Origin: Glossina fuscipes
Taxonomy: Eukaryota; Arthropoda; Insecta; Diptera; Glossinidae
Reading direction: 5' to 3'
Length of the DNA stretch: 64,000 bases
Assembly: GCF_014805625.2 (NCBI RefSeq)
Contig: NW_023998414.1
Location: 41,811,050 to 41,875,049, forward strand
This document shows positions 25,658 to 37,350 of the stretch, piece after piece (the stretch's first letter is position 1; every line of letters begins with the position of its first letter). Made by a program: the position numbers and the translations under genes. The notes under the pieces are model-generated. The model did no database searches. It saw nothing but the letters and a program-made list of their open reading frames with translations, and was not told the origin of the DNA.

Positions 25658-26399
25658 GGCGATGCAGCGACACAGATATTACGATGGTATGGCGGTTGCT
25701 GCAGCCGCTGCTTGTGTGTTTGTGATCAACTTTTAATTATAATTTTAATTATTAAATAACCACTTTAAGCGTGATCGGTCGTCGCTAATTAAGCAAAGAA
25801 AATTGAAGAAAAAGGGAAAACACAATGCAAAAATGTTTTCAAAAGGAAAAACAAGTTACAACGTGGTTACAACTTCAGCAAGGCCGCCAAAAAGCATTAG
25901 GTACTTTACATCATCTCGCTTAATAAACTTCTTCATATTTCATCATAACGTCATGACATATCAAGAATTATATATTTTTGCTGTTGTTGTTGCCATGTTT
26001 ATGTATTATGTGAGAACTCATATATAAATCCCGACACGATCGAATTTTACTTAGAACTTTATCAAATATCTCATGAGAATCGATATTACGTTGGGTAGTG
26101 GGCTAACTTATGACGATAAAATGATATTCTAATAATGAGATCGTGTTACCGTACGGAAGTTTCCCCTTTTCAACAACGAATGCCATACGACCCATTGCAC
26201 TCATCGGAATTTTCCTCGCTTATCTCGTATCTCAAAATACGCTCTTGCACACATTTACTACTAAAAAATACATACTTGGATTAGAGAGTGCAATTTTAAA
26301 TCCAGGTTGTTAACGTTCGCACCTAATCGGACGGGTCTCCTAGAACTATTGGCAATTAATTGTTTGAATTGGACACTCCTTAGCCTTTCATGAAAATCC

Positions 26400-27070
26400 T
26401 GCAGGCGGGAGAGGGCCTACTCCAAGACTGAGGTACCAGAAACGAAAGTTTGGGTAAAGGCCAAACCTTCCCTTCCCCGCAGGACCAGGCCTATCAAGCA
26501 CCATTACTTATTTGCAGCCCCCGCGTTTGGGCATACCACAGCCACCACGAGGACCGCACCAAAGCGGTCAAACCTCACACATCGCTTGAATCTGTTGCGT
26601 TCGAATTGTGTTTGTATATATCAGCTTACACCGGAGTTTCTTACATGGTATACAAAAAAGCAAGCTTTCCCCCGAGGAATTCGGGCAAGCACCAATCCAC
26701 AGGCCCATGTAACCGATGTAGCCAACCCTACGCGGCTAAGCAGGTGCACGTGACAGCGAGCAGGCAACCTGACCCCCGTGGATTTCATGGTTTTATTTTG
26801 TAAAATATTACGTTTCTCATTATGTTCACACTTGCAATCGGATTGTTTATAACTCCTGGGATGCTGCCATCCAACTACTTTTTCGCTTGGAGAAATCATC
26901 AATCTAACATATGCCAGGCACCTTATCACACTACCTTCCCTTTAACTCCCTTTATAATTATGAACTTATGTCCAGGACCTCCGTTGTAGGTAACTGAGCG
27001 GTGAGGAAGTCTCCACGCAAATGACTCCCGGCATCCTTGGAAACTCTTCCCGTGGTGGGAATAAATTTTA
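26400..27070. other. GC-richer block, probable transposon relic
   Basis: Composition changes sharply from the AT-rich surroundings, with runs such as CTTCCCTTCCCCGCAGGACC and CCGATGTAGCCAACCCTACG. Overlapping frames on both strands stay open for about 100 codons, but none shows a family motif I can name. It resembles untranslated or gag-like parts of LINE-type elements; this is an inference from composition only. Confidence 0.35.
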
Positions 27071-28085
27071 TTCAAAATTAGCTGTGCACCGCGCTTATCA
27101 GTTTAAATTAAGGCCGAACTTCTCCTTGAATTCGACATACATGCACGCGTCAGATCTTTTATTGAAAAATTTGAAAGTTTAAATAAAATTCCCCCAATTC
27201 ACTTCCGCAGACCAAGCTTTTTAAGTGGAAAAAGTCGAAAACGTAAAATTCGCTGTGCATACAATGGATCACACATAGAGTCTTTGCCTATTCTTTTCGA
27301 ATGTTATTCCAAATTGTCATGTGGTTGATGTTTAGTGTCTCCCCTATTCCCGACAGCTTACGTGCCAGTCTTGCTCCACTAGTGTTGCAAAACTTTATTC
27401 ACTTTTTCAACCAGATGGAGATGCATCTCTGACATCAAAATTTTTGGAGCGAAACTGAGCAAACGACTCCCGACTTCTTCTTTCACTCAGAACAGTGAAT
27501 CATGTGAAATGTACACTTCGCAAATTTTTGGACATGTTTTACCCTTTTTATAGTAAAAAAGCATTGTACAGAGTATTTCTTCAGATATTTCACTCCTGTT
27601 CAAATCGATATAAATTTTTACACGTGGAATGAATTAGAAAACTATCTTGACAAAAAACGTAGGCTAGAATCTCACTTTTTAAGCGCATGTTCGTTTAACA
27701 CAATCAGGTGAGTGTTGCGCGTTATATAATAGGCATTACCACCATTCCGCAGAAAAGACCGCAAACATTTTCTATATGACCTAATATTATTTATTAGTAC
27801 TATAGACGTATAGGGTTTTTTTTAAATAAACATAATTCATTAGCTGGATTAATCCCTGTCCGCGACCATAATGCAATGAATAATAATTATTTTCGGTGAC
27901 ATTGACGTAATTACGCAAGATAACGATCACGAGACATTTTGTCTTTTTCTTTAGAAGTCTAAATATTACTTTGTGCGCTTCTCACAATACTTTTTACTCT
28001 CAACTGATGTTCGCCTACAAATGGGCTTTGAGCCGATAATGATTGCTTCATGTTGCCAATAAGAAATGATGGGGATAAAACATAC

Positions 28086-28087
<2 letters not shown>

Positions 28088-28134
<47 letters not shown>

Positions 28135-28144
28135 NNNNNNNNNN

Positions 28145-28193
<49 letters not shown>
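28088..28193. repeat. (GA)n microsatellite with a 10-base N gap
   Basis: A perfect GA tract of about 106 bp is interrupted only by N at 28135-28144. The N block marks an assembly join of unknown true length inside the repeat. Confidence 0.97.
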
Positions 28194-28196
<3 letters not shown>

Positions 28197-29109
28197 TAAA
28201 AATAACGACAGTCGAAATATAGGTATTGGTATAGGGGCAAGGACTTGATATATAGATGTTTGATCGGGAATCCAGGGAAAAGTAGAGAGATGTTATTTCA
28301 ATTTAAATGTTATCGGAACTTTGGTATTTTATTGGAAAAAATAATTGATGAATTATTACTTTATTAAGCCAAGTATCGGCTTTGATCAACTATGACTTTT
28401 GATTATCTTTTAATTAATATCAATTTAAATTGTTCTTAAAATTAATTTTTTTCACTTTATTGTTTAGGTTTTTTACTTTGATTAAAAATGTTCTTGTTTT
28501 AATTAATCTTCATTTATTTATATATTTACTCATTTATTATTTTTTTTATTCGTTTTTTCAATTTTTTGATTTTCTCTTGTCATTTTAATTTCAAACCTAA
28601 TCTTTTTCAGTTTAATTCCCTTAATTTCTCTCGTTTTTTACATTGGCCGCAAATATAGTAACGTCTGTGTTTGTGTTTGTGTGTGTATGTGTTTGTGGGC
28701 ATAATGTATGGTTGGTTGTTCGCTATATATGTAAAGCAAAAGTTTAAAGCCTAGTTTTAGGCATTTTTCAACAAAATTAGGACTTGAGAAACTTGTGGGG
28801 ATGTGTGAATGTGCGAACTCATTAAATGATGAATGGGTTTACTTAAGTTTATATTGCGGTTAAATATTTTCATTCATAACGCTTAGAGAAGAGAAGAAAC
28901 TGTGTTTGACTGAAAAGGTCTTCTATATCTATTATTAAATAACCTCGATAGAGAAAACCACGCAAATGTATGAAATTAATATAAAGATTGTCTGTCGTTC
29001 AAGTAAATAAATTGTACGCAAATGTGATTTTTTTTTTTTTTAAATATTGCCTAATAAAAGCGCGCTCGTGTGTGTGTGTATGTGTGTATTTTTTTTTTTT
29101 GTGCATTTA

Positions 29110-29890
29110 TTACGAAGCGACAGTTTTTAGCCCTATACCCACTTATCCCCTTCGCAATGCTTAGGTATAGCGTAACAGGGAGAGTTGTCAAAAACGCCTC
29201 CATCGATGCTCTTCGTTTTTTTGTTTTTTTTAATAGGGTTGCGTCAAAGATTTTTGCCGCTTTCCACTTTTCTCGCTCGTGCAGCTTATTTTACACGAGA
29301 TTGTCTGAGGCGGGCAACTCTCCCATTTTCGTCTGTAGCCTCTGCCGTTCACCGCCTTCGTACTTTGGGCAGGGAAAGAACACATGTTTGGCATCTTCTG
29401 CAACACTGTAACTACTTTATAAAGGGAGCTAGCTTCGAGTTTGAAGTATGCACGGAAGCATCCGTGACTATTGAGTAGCCGAGTCATGTAGAAAAATACC
29501 CAAGGAACCATGGTCGTAAATTTGGGATAAGCCAGAGAGTTTTCTTTACTTTCTGCGGACCTATTGCATCGATTTGCCGGTGCTTTAACCTTGTAGTCTC
29601 GTAAGCCTTCTCTCGACCAATGCTACATAAACAGCTTTCTTCGCCTAAATGTCAAGTGGTACCACGCTCCCAATAACCAGGGCCGCATCTTCATAGGTAG
29701 TTAGACACGCTGCAATAGCTCCCATTGCACACAAGGCGATGCGCTGCTACGATGCCTCTTATTACAGCATTATGTGTCACACTGGCGATCCGTAGACGGT
29801 TGTAGGTCGAACTATGCTGATGATTTGATGTCTCGGGCTTTGCTTGCGACTTCGTGTGTTGGGCATCAGTCGGCAGCTAATGCCGTCGCT
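29110..29890 (-). pseudogene. R1-clade LINE reverse transcriptase relic
   Basis: On the minus strand, reading right to left, shifted frames give the C-terminal half of an R1-type reverse transcriptase in proper order. RLMPNTR..RR.QIISIVRPTTVYGSPVWH comes first, then TTYEDAALVIGSVVPLDI, then KKTLWLIPNLRPW, then MTRLLNSHGCFRAYF, then AEDAKHVFFPCPKYEG with the tail LPASDNLV. These correspond to the thumb region and the Cys/His end seen in R1, TRAS and related arthropod elements. Several frame changes and stops make it dead. The right edge coincides with a GT microsatellite at 29896-29935. Confidence 0.75.
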
Positions 29891-29893
29891 GCC

Positions 29894-29895
<2 letters not shown>

Positions 29896-29935
<40 letters not shown>
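29896..29935. repeat. (GT)n microsatellite
   Basis: A perfect tract of about 20 units, directly next to the LINE relic. Confidence 0.97.
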
Positions 29936-29936
<1 letters not shown>

Positions 29937-30267
29937 ATGTGTGTGGTTTTAACAACTCTCTCAACTTGACAACGTTCAAATTAAATCTGCGCTAAAATAC
30001 TTGGTTGAAAAAATTGTTTACAATATCTGAGCGCTGTTGCGTTTCTGCATTTCTTGCGAAGAAGTTAGAGAAACGTGCTCTAGAGCACTTTATTGCGTAT
30101 TTTTTTCTTTTTCTTCAAAATTAAAAATGTATTTTTATTGTTTTCTTTTTTAAAATACATTTCCATATAATTTTTTTTTTCTTACAACATATAGATGTAG
30201 ACAGCTGCGGCTGCTACTGCTACTGCTACTACTACTTCTCTTTATTTCTTCACTTTTTTATTTACAA

Positions 30268-30270
<3 letters not shown>

Positions 30271-30299
<29 letters not shown>

Positions 30300-30300
30300 G
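30271..30300. repeat. (ATT)n microsatellite
   Basis: About ten ATT units followed by GTT units in intron 1. Confidence 0.95.
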
Positions 30301-31706
30301 TTGTTCTGATTATTTGCATGCGAGAGTATCTTGATATGTCTGCTCGTATTGAAGTGCAAGTGTTACACCGTTGATGGCTTATTGTGTGTTGTTAGCTGCT
30401 TGTGCTTTACTGTTCATGATCATTAACTTTATTTTGCTTTTATATGCCTTTGTGTATACGAAAGAGTAGTGTGGAGCGTGTCTTTTAATGAAGAAAATAT
30501 TTTACAATTACAAATTTCAGGCCATTGTCAGCAAAAAAATTAATTTTTATACCCATTGCAGTGGATAGATTAAATTTTTCAAATGTTTTTGCAACGCATA
30601 GATGGAGGTACCGAATAAAGGACACACACACACACAGAGTAGAATATCAATGAACTCGATTTATTCATTCGTTTGTTAGTTGGAAGATAAATTCAAAATT
30701 TTGATTTCAAATATTTTTCAAAATTATGCTCAGGTTATGTTCGATACGATGAACTCGCCTACGACCTACAATTACCAAATGCGTTTTTTATGTTGTCTTT
30801 TTCTGGTTTAAAATATTGATAACATGTGAATAATAAATTTTAGTGATTGCATTGAACTCTTCATTACAGGATCAACTGTAAACATCTATGTTATGCAGTA
30901 AGTAACCTTAAGATGCGATGCGATCCAGGCCGAATATAAATTTTTAGTCTTTGTTTTTCTTTTTGTTCCATTATTCTTTAGGTAGCAATCCGTATTAACT
31001 TTATCGTTTGTTCGACATGTCCTTTCGTCTGTCTGCTTGTTCAAATTGGCACTTGACCTCTCCAACGTAGGAAGCATTAAAGCATTACGATGGAATTTTT
31101 TCTAAAATGTATCTAATTTTCTTGTGCATACTCGTCGGCTGAAAATGTGTCCTTCATATGTGTCCTTGATGTCTCATCTCTTTCGGAAGTTTGCCCAATA
31201 TTCTGTGGCGTCAAAGTTGCACAAAAGGTGCGATTTTAAATCGATCTCGAGACGGAACGATTGCTTCTCGTCATTAAAAAAGTGCAGCATAAAAAGTTTG
31301 TATTAACAAAAATGCTGCGACTCCATTCGGGGTGTAACAGTGGCCAAGTCAGCCCAGAAACCGCATCGAAGGGAATTTTGCGAGGTTGGCAAAAAGTTTC
31401 ATTAGAAATGGAATGAATTACAAGTGTCGGAGAGAATCGTATTAAAATTTTCTTTTTTCTTTCTTGTGTTGTTGTGTTGCGTTTTGAGAATTCACCTCCT
31501 CACAGATTGTTTTTGGAAACCATCTTCAACAACAACAACAACCCTACCTATTATTGGCTACACTATATTAACGATGGTGGTAGTGTGGCGGCGGTGATGG
31601 TGGTGGTGAAGGTAGTGGTGTGGTCAGCGTTGTCAAATGTCAAAGTTTTTCAAGGTGAAAATTAATTTCATCTCATGTGACACAATTTAGTTTGTGTTGT
31701 GTGTCA

Positions 31707-31710
<4 letters not shown>

Positions 31711-31758
<48 letters not shown>
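31711..31758. repeat. T48 homopolymer
   Basis: Forty-eight consecutive T. It could be the poly(A) tail of a minus-strand retroposed copy, but no element body is recognisable beside it. Confidence 0.95.
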
Positions 31759-31759
<1 letters not shown>

Positions 31760-32439
31760 AATGAATAATACTCAAGCAAGGCAAACAAGGAATGTAACGG
31801 ATGCTTTCGATGTATTTGTTATTTCTTTTTCGTGAGAAAGGCATACGAGATCGTTTCTAGAGAATAATGTCATAAAATATGGGTTGAGAAACTTTTTAAA
31901 ATATTTCTTAAAAAAATTCATCCAATATACATATACATATATATATATATATATGTACTGTTGGATGTAAAGGAAATATAAATTTTCTCCTTTCTTAAGC
32001 AAAGCAAGTCATATAATAGCAGACAAAAAATTATTACATTCGTTGTGCTGAGAATATTTATGGTATCTTCTTGGACGCATTAACCAACCAAATATGTAAC
32101 GGCGGAAAGTTGTACGACGCGCTTGGACGACAAATCCCCTTGGAATTAATATACTAGCCCTAGAATAAATTGACCATTGGCGGGCGGGGTATTTTTGTCT
32201 TAGCTTTAGTCGCTGGATTTCGAGCTGGGTTGCGTTCTTATCCTAGGCTATAAGCAGTCACGAATTTTTTATTCAATTCAAGTTTAATCATTCGCCTATC
32301 AATTAACATTTAGTGCCATTGAATGCTCGTCGTTATGAGCCCATTAAATTTAAAGTGTACCCCCTATCGCTTATATGTAATCTTTGGTGCTTGCATGTCT
32401 TTTGATAATTTGTTTTCACTTGGAAAAGGCATTTATTGA

Positions 32440-32690
32440 GAATAATATATATATAATTCGTCTTGGCGATACCATGTCGAGAAAATGATTTAGGCTCTTG
32501 ATAGCGATCCAGTTACCGACCTATTTTCGCATTAATCGGGCAAGCCATGCTTAATCGATCTGAACAAGTGGCAATGAGAAGGCGCTACGTCTGGCGAGTG
32601 GGCTGGGTGCGGCAGAACTTCCCATTCGAGCTGCAACAGTGTGTCGTTGCGGGCAGCTCTTCCGGACTAACACATGACTTTTTTATTTGC
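32440..32690 (-). pseudogene. Decayed mariner transposase fragment (C-terminal half)
   Basis: On the minus strand [20 protein letters not shown] is followed by [10 protein letters not shown]. This is the conserved mariner block that contains the third catalytic acidic residue region (canonical form WEVLPHP.YSPDLAPSDYHLF). Further on, NWIAIKSLNHFLDM..SPRR resembles the closing W..W..S..F..GI..LP..W region in a shifted frame. Upstream, an AAAAAGTCATG..TTAGTCC string is shared with the relic at 60.6 kb. So this copy seems to have lost the stretch between that string and the LEWEVLP block. Not functional. Confidence 0.75.
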
Positions 32691-33675
32691 GCACGAGATT
32701 GTTGTAGTAGATCCACCTTGTCATCGCCAGTCGCAGTAGGCCCACCGCGAACACAACCAATTTTTGGTCTTTGAACTTTTTTGACATTAAAATCATCAGT
32801 TTTAAACCGTGGAAACCAAAATCGGTAAGTGAACTATAATGGATCAGCAACGCCATAAACTACCAAAAGTGTGAGAAGTTCCACGGTTAGGACCTGTATA
32901 GATTAAATAACTCAAAATGATCGGGCTGCACATTGATACATGCTTCGCATCACTTTATCATTTTCTTCAATAGATGTCGGTGATCACAACATACGTGGAA
33001 GCACTTATTAAAATATCGACATGAATATTATATGTGTTTCTGGTGTCCGTTGATCATACCTCGGTAGTGCTTGACGAACGGATGTATACGCAAGATTAAA
33101 TATTTACTTCCTATAATTAACTTCCAGCTGCTTATCTGCGTTACAAATGAAATGACGCAATTATTATATCCTCGTCCTACGTTGATAAAGCAGAAAAATT
33201 ACTAATAAGCTGCGCTTGTTAACGATAGGGAAGAAAGACTTTATTGTTATTATTATTGCTATGGCTATTGTTGTTGTTGATTGTTTTGATTTGCAATTGT
33301 TTTCGATATGCTTACAAAAAAAGGAAGAGGAACCGGGGCCGATAGTCACATAACTAATCGCACTATTTAAAACGAAAATAACACAAGACAAAAGAAAAAA
33401 AAAAAAAAAAAAACAGAAAAAGAAAAAGAAAAAGATTTGTTACGGTTGTGTTTATTTAAAGCTTTTTAAACTAATTAAGAACTGATTTTAATTTATCGAT
33501 TTTTTTGTTGTCGTTTTGTTATTGTTATGACTGCTAACAAGCAAGCAAACCAAGCTGCACTAGTAGGTATTCAGCATTGATAACACTGACCTGTCACTTG
33601 GTTGTCATCAAGTCACCGTAAACAACAACAAATACGCTATCTCTTTTTAACTTATAAATAAAGATTTATACGAGA

Positions 33676-33702
33676 TGTTTGTGTGTGTGTGTGTGTGTGT
33701 GT
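33676..33702. repeat. (GT)n microsatellite
   Basis: About thirteen GT units, ending in GCGCG. Confidence 0.95.
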
Positions 33703-34005
33703 GCGCGTTTGCTTGCTCATTCCCGGTCTCTATAACTATTTGAATACCTATGTATTTATTTATTTATTTCTTTTTTGTTTTTTGTATTTTCACAAATTCT
33801 TTTTTTTTTATCTTACCAGCTTTTTATTTTCACAGTACATATATAACTGTTGCTGTTGTTGGTCTTCTTTTATTGTTTATGCTGTTCATCACGCAGCGTA
33901 GAATTGAATTTACATTAATACAATCGTATCGTTCGTAACGCTCACATGTCAGAGTAGTCCAACAACGACAACAATAGCTTGAAATTCTGAATTGCCTGTC
34001 TGTTC

Positions 34006-34040
34006 GTCAGTCAGTCAGTCAGTCAGTCAGTCAGTCAGTC
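34006..34040. repeat. (TCAG)n tetranucleotide repeat
   Basis: Nearly nine perfect units of TCAG in intron 1. Confidence 0.96.
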
Positions 34041-35080
34041 GATCGTTCTTTGGACCGAATAAAGCCGTAAAAATTAATATATAAATATATCTTACAGGGA
34101 ATTGAACGTCTATTATGTCTATTCTGTCAAAACAACAATGACATTTTCAATATGTTTGATCTACGCATAATCAAGCTAGCAGAGAAATACGAACGAAATT
34201 CGTTTGGGCGATTTTGATAGCGCTCTCTGATCTCGTAAAAATTATTACTGCTTAAGCTCGATCGCCTTCTTTTTTCAATAGCTAGCTTCTCTCAAAGTTC
34301 TCTCCATGCCTATGCCTATGCAAATGAATGCCTCACGTAAAAGTATACGCTAAGCATCTTCAAAAGATATCTAACTAGCCGATGTCGATGTGAGCCAGAA
34401 GTCAATTAATTGATTCAAGAAACTTTTTTCTTGCAATTCAATTAATGTGCGTTGATTATGAATAATATATAATTCATTTATTTAGTATAATCGTTTATTT
34501 TTACAAAATTTTTGCAGACATGAAATTGGCTTTGCCGGTTGACATGACTTTTTTCATATACTGTATATATAAATAAGTCTGCGGTAGTTGGACGGGTATT
34601 TAAGATTCGTCTCAATATGAGGATATGCGTAGTGAGTGAGTGTTCTTACTGGTTTCTGTTTTTGCTTTTGTTTTTGTTTTGCTTTCTTTGCTCAGCAACG
34701 CTGCTGCTGCAGAATGTAACAATAGCAAACACCCTGGTAGCTAAGTGGATCTACTTCTTTCACTTTAGTGATTCTTAAAGCTATACTCTCCGACAGCAAT
34801 GAAAACTCAAAAGTGCCACACACGCATATGCATACAAACACATATACGCAATGAATTTTTGCCATCTCTTCTTCTCTTTGTGTTATAAAAAAGAAATGAA
34901 ATAATATTTCAGTGTATTTTTTTTGTCCGTCTTTTGAATTGTCCATCTGTTTTACTATATCTCGCGAAAGCTGTCAACTTTGCGTACTTAATAGTTATTT
35001 GCACTTTTGAACGAGATGCAACGATCAAATCGAATGAAATAAGTGAAAAGGTTGGTTTAATGCGGTTTTTACAAATGATT

Positions 35081-35081
<1 letters not shown>

Positions 35082-35112
<31 letters not shown>
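35082..35112. repeat. (GT)n microsatellite
   Basis: About fifteen GT units, followed by GCATGTGTG variants. Confidence 0.95.
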
Positions 35113-35113
<1 letters not shown>

Positions 35114-35435
35114 ATGTGTGCATGTGTGTATATATATCATCCAATTTACAATATAATGTATTATGGTACGTACACTATGCCAAAGTTCTTTCTCTTACAC
35201 TGATATTTGATTATATTGCATTTAGGAGTAAAGTATAACTAAAAATCTTCTTATATCATATACATAACTTATAAACAATACGTTCCCTTATTTTTTTTTA
35301 TTCATTCATCATTCTTCATTCCTCTTTTCATTTTACTGTAATTGATTTTACACTTTTTGTGCTCATCTGGTCACCTAGTTTACGGTTCTTTAAACTTTAC
35401 TTGAACGGCTTAGATTGCCTTTTTTAAAGACCCAT

Positions 35436-35438
<3 letters not shown>

Positions 35439-35467
<29 letters not shown>
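35439..35467. repeat. (GA)n microsatellite
   Basis: About fourteen GA units with imperfect continuation to 35476. Confidence 0.95.
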
Positions 35468-35474
<7 letters not shown>

Positions 35475-35939
35475 TTGGTGAATTCTTTTTAGAGGAGAGT
35501 GAGGAGAGAAATGGAAAGATAGTACGAGAGAGACTTCATAAATGAACGGATGTATCACACTGATAAGAAGCCCCGCTTAATGCATTGAACGAACAATTTC
35601 TTGTAATTTTCCTCAATCGAAATCCGCCAGAAAGAACCATATGTAAACATCTGTACTTTTCTTTTTTTTTCTTTGTCAACATATGCATGCACAGATTTAA
35701 ATAATTAAAACACTTTAGCTCAGTATTTGATGATAATAATTATTACTTTCAATTTCTTCCTTGTTCTTGCCGGGCAATCAATGAGTGGGTAAACAAAAAA
35801 CACATGCTCTCCATGTACATAACTTCGGTTCGTTACCTTTATATGCTTTATCCTAATTACCGTTAAGTTGAGAGACGGTAAACAAATGTTTGCAAAAAAA
35901 AGATTAAAAAATAAGCGAAAAAATTATACTCGACTGTTG

Positions 35940-36040
35940 CATTACATTCGGTCTTGAACGAATGTTTTACACTCATCACCACGATTGTCCTAACAGAGGC
36001 TCGATTGATAGGAAAAAAACTAAGAATGGACGCGATTGAT
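35940..36040 (+). repeat. Dispersed repeat family C, copy 1
   Basis: Contains TTACATTCGGTCTTGAACGA, then CATCACCACGATTGTCCTAA. The second copy is at 51705-51860 (TTACATTCGGCTGTGAACGA, CATCACCATTGTCATTCTAA). Both are in the same orientation. A TTACATTCGGCYGTG start followed by a TACCCATCACC box is common in interspersed repeats of higher flies, as I recall. Confidence 0.6.
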
Positions 36041-36129
36041 TTTTTCTATTTTCAGAATGAAAGCGAAGCAATTCATGTGGTCTACGTATTTTTTGTTATT
36101 TTTTGAGTAACAAGCAAAAAGAACACGTG

Positions 36130-36310
36130 TCCTTTGTCCGATAGGCCTCGCCGTCAGAGGGACGGACTAGCCATACATATGCCTTTGATGTGGGAGCCTC
36201 CATGCTCCCTGCGGGGTGTGATTAACACTTTCTCATTCAGTGTGTCATCGGGTTCGGTAGGGTTAAGTCGCCACGGCAAGAACCCACGTTAAGCCCCAGT
36301 CAGACATCTG
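36130..36310. other. GC-richer block, probable retroelement relic
   Basis: About 180 bp with strongly raised GC content in AT-rich surroundings, including TGTGGGAGCCTCCATGCTCC, an imperfect GGAGC/GCTCC hairpin. It may be a LINE or SINE untranslated relic. It cannot be assigned by eye. Confidence 0.35.
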
Positions 36311-36454
36311 CCCTTTGACCTATTTGAATCATTTTCAAATTCTTTTGCAAGTTTGTAAATGATATCGTCATATATGCGAACGCGACAATGTTTACCATAG
36401 ATACTACATAGTTGGTTAGTCGAACTGACAGACATTCGTAGTGGCATTCCGATC

Positions 36455-36895
36455 TTGGAACTGGCCAAGAATTTATATACTTTATGGCATTTTTGAGGCT
36501 TGCGTCTGGGCGTTATAAAGAAATAAATTAAAATTTAATATACCATAATATTGCGTAGGCGTGGTGAATTTTTCACATTGTTGTACAGGTACTACAGACT
36601 CACCCAGCTGCTGCAAGTCATGCGTAATGAGCAAAACACCAGTATCTAACGCCCCGCCCAATTTAACCCATTTTCAATACTCGTCTGCTTGTAAAAGCTT
36701 CCAATGTTTCTGCCAAATTCGAAAGCGATAGTTTCATTTTTCGCGCCCAGGCGAATGTTTACAACAGACATTGTACAAACGGACAGACAGAATTCAAGGC
36801 CGATAATAAAACTTGGGGTCTCCGAAGTCTGTGTTTTGCGCGTGTGGCATACGTTTTGATAAAATGAATATAATGCCACTCATCCTTTCAACGAT
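36455..36895 (-). repeat. Dispersed repeat family A, near-full copy
   Basis: Read on the minus strand, this matches 60856-61425 over almost its whole length. Shared blocks include GAGTGGCATTATATTCATTT (against GAGGGCTGGTATATTCATTT), TGTCTGTCCGTTTGTACAAT, GTAAACATTCGCCTGG, CATTGGAAGCTTTTACAAGC, AGTATTGAAAATGGGTTAAA, ACGCCTACGCAATATTAT and AAATTCTTGGCCAGTT. The two copies differ by point changes and small indels, so both are old. Confidence 0.85.
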
Positions 36896-37064
36896 GCTCT
36901 AAATTAATGGATAGATGTGTGGCCGATCTTTTCACGTTTGTACAGGCGTTGTGCACGATTACTCAGAAAATATAAGTATAATTTTTTTCATTGTATTGCG
37001 AGCAAAAAAACTTCTTTTTTTTCTTTTCACCATTTTTTAGTTGATGTTGTATTATAGGCCTGTC

Positions 37065-37350
37065 CTTTGTCCGACCTGGTCCACTTTCAATATGTTGCTT
37101 GCAAAGAGTTCAATGTCTTCACTAGATGTAATGCCGATAGCTTGCTATTTACGACGGGGAAAATGCTTATCATACGCAATTACACAGACGGACTGATAAC
37201 CATGCTTAGATCGACCTGGAATTTGATAATAATTTTCAAGAATATATATATGTATATATATACATATACATATATATATGTATATAATACAGAACTTGTG
37301 TGAAGCTTCGTTTTCTGATTGTCGCAGACATTTTGACAAAACAAATATAA
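37065..37350 (-). repeat. Related dispersed repeat (family A-like)
   Basis: On the minus strand it shows TCGATCTAAGCATGG..CAGTCCGTCTGT, then TTGAAAGTGGACCAGGTCGG, then ACAAAG. The order and spacing match family A (TCGATTTAAGCGTGTCCGTC, then TTGAAAATGGG..AAATCGG, AAGGAC), with lower similarity. A TA/TG microsatellite interrupts it at 37241-37288. Confidence 0.55.
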
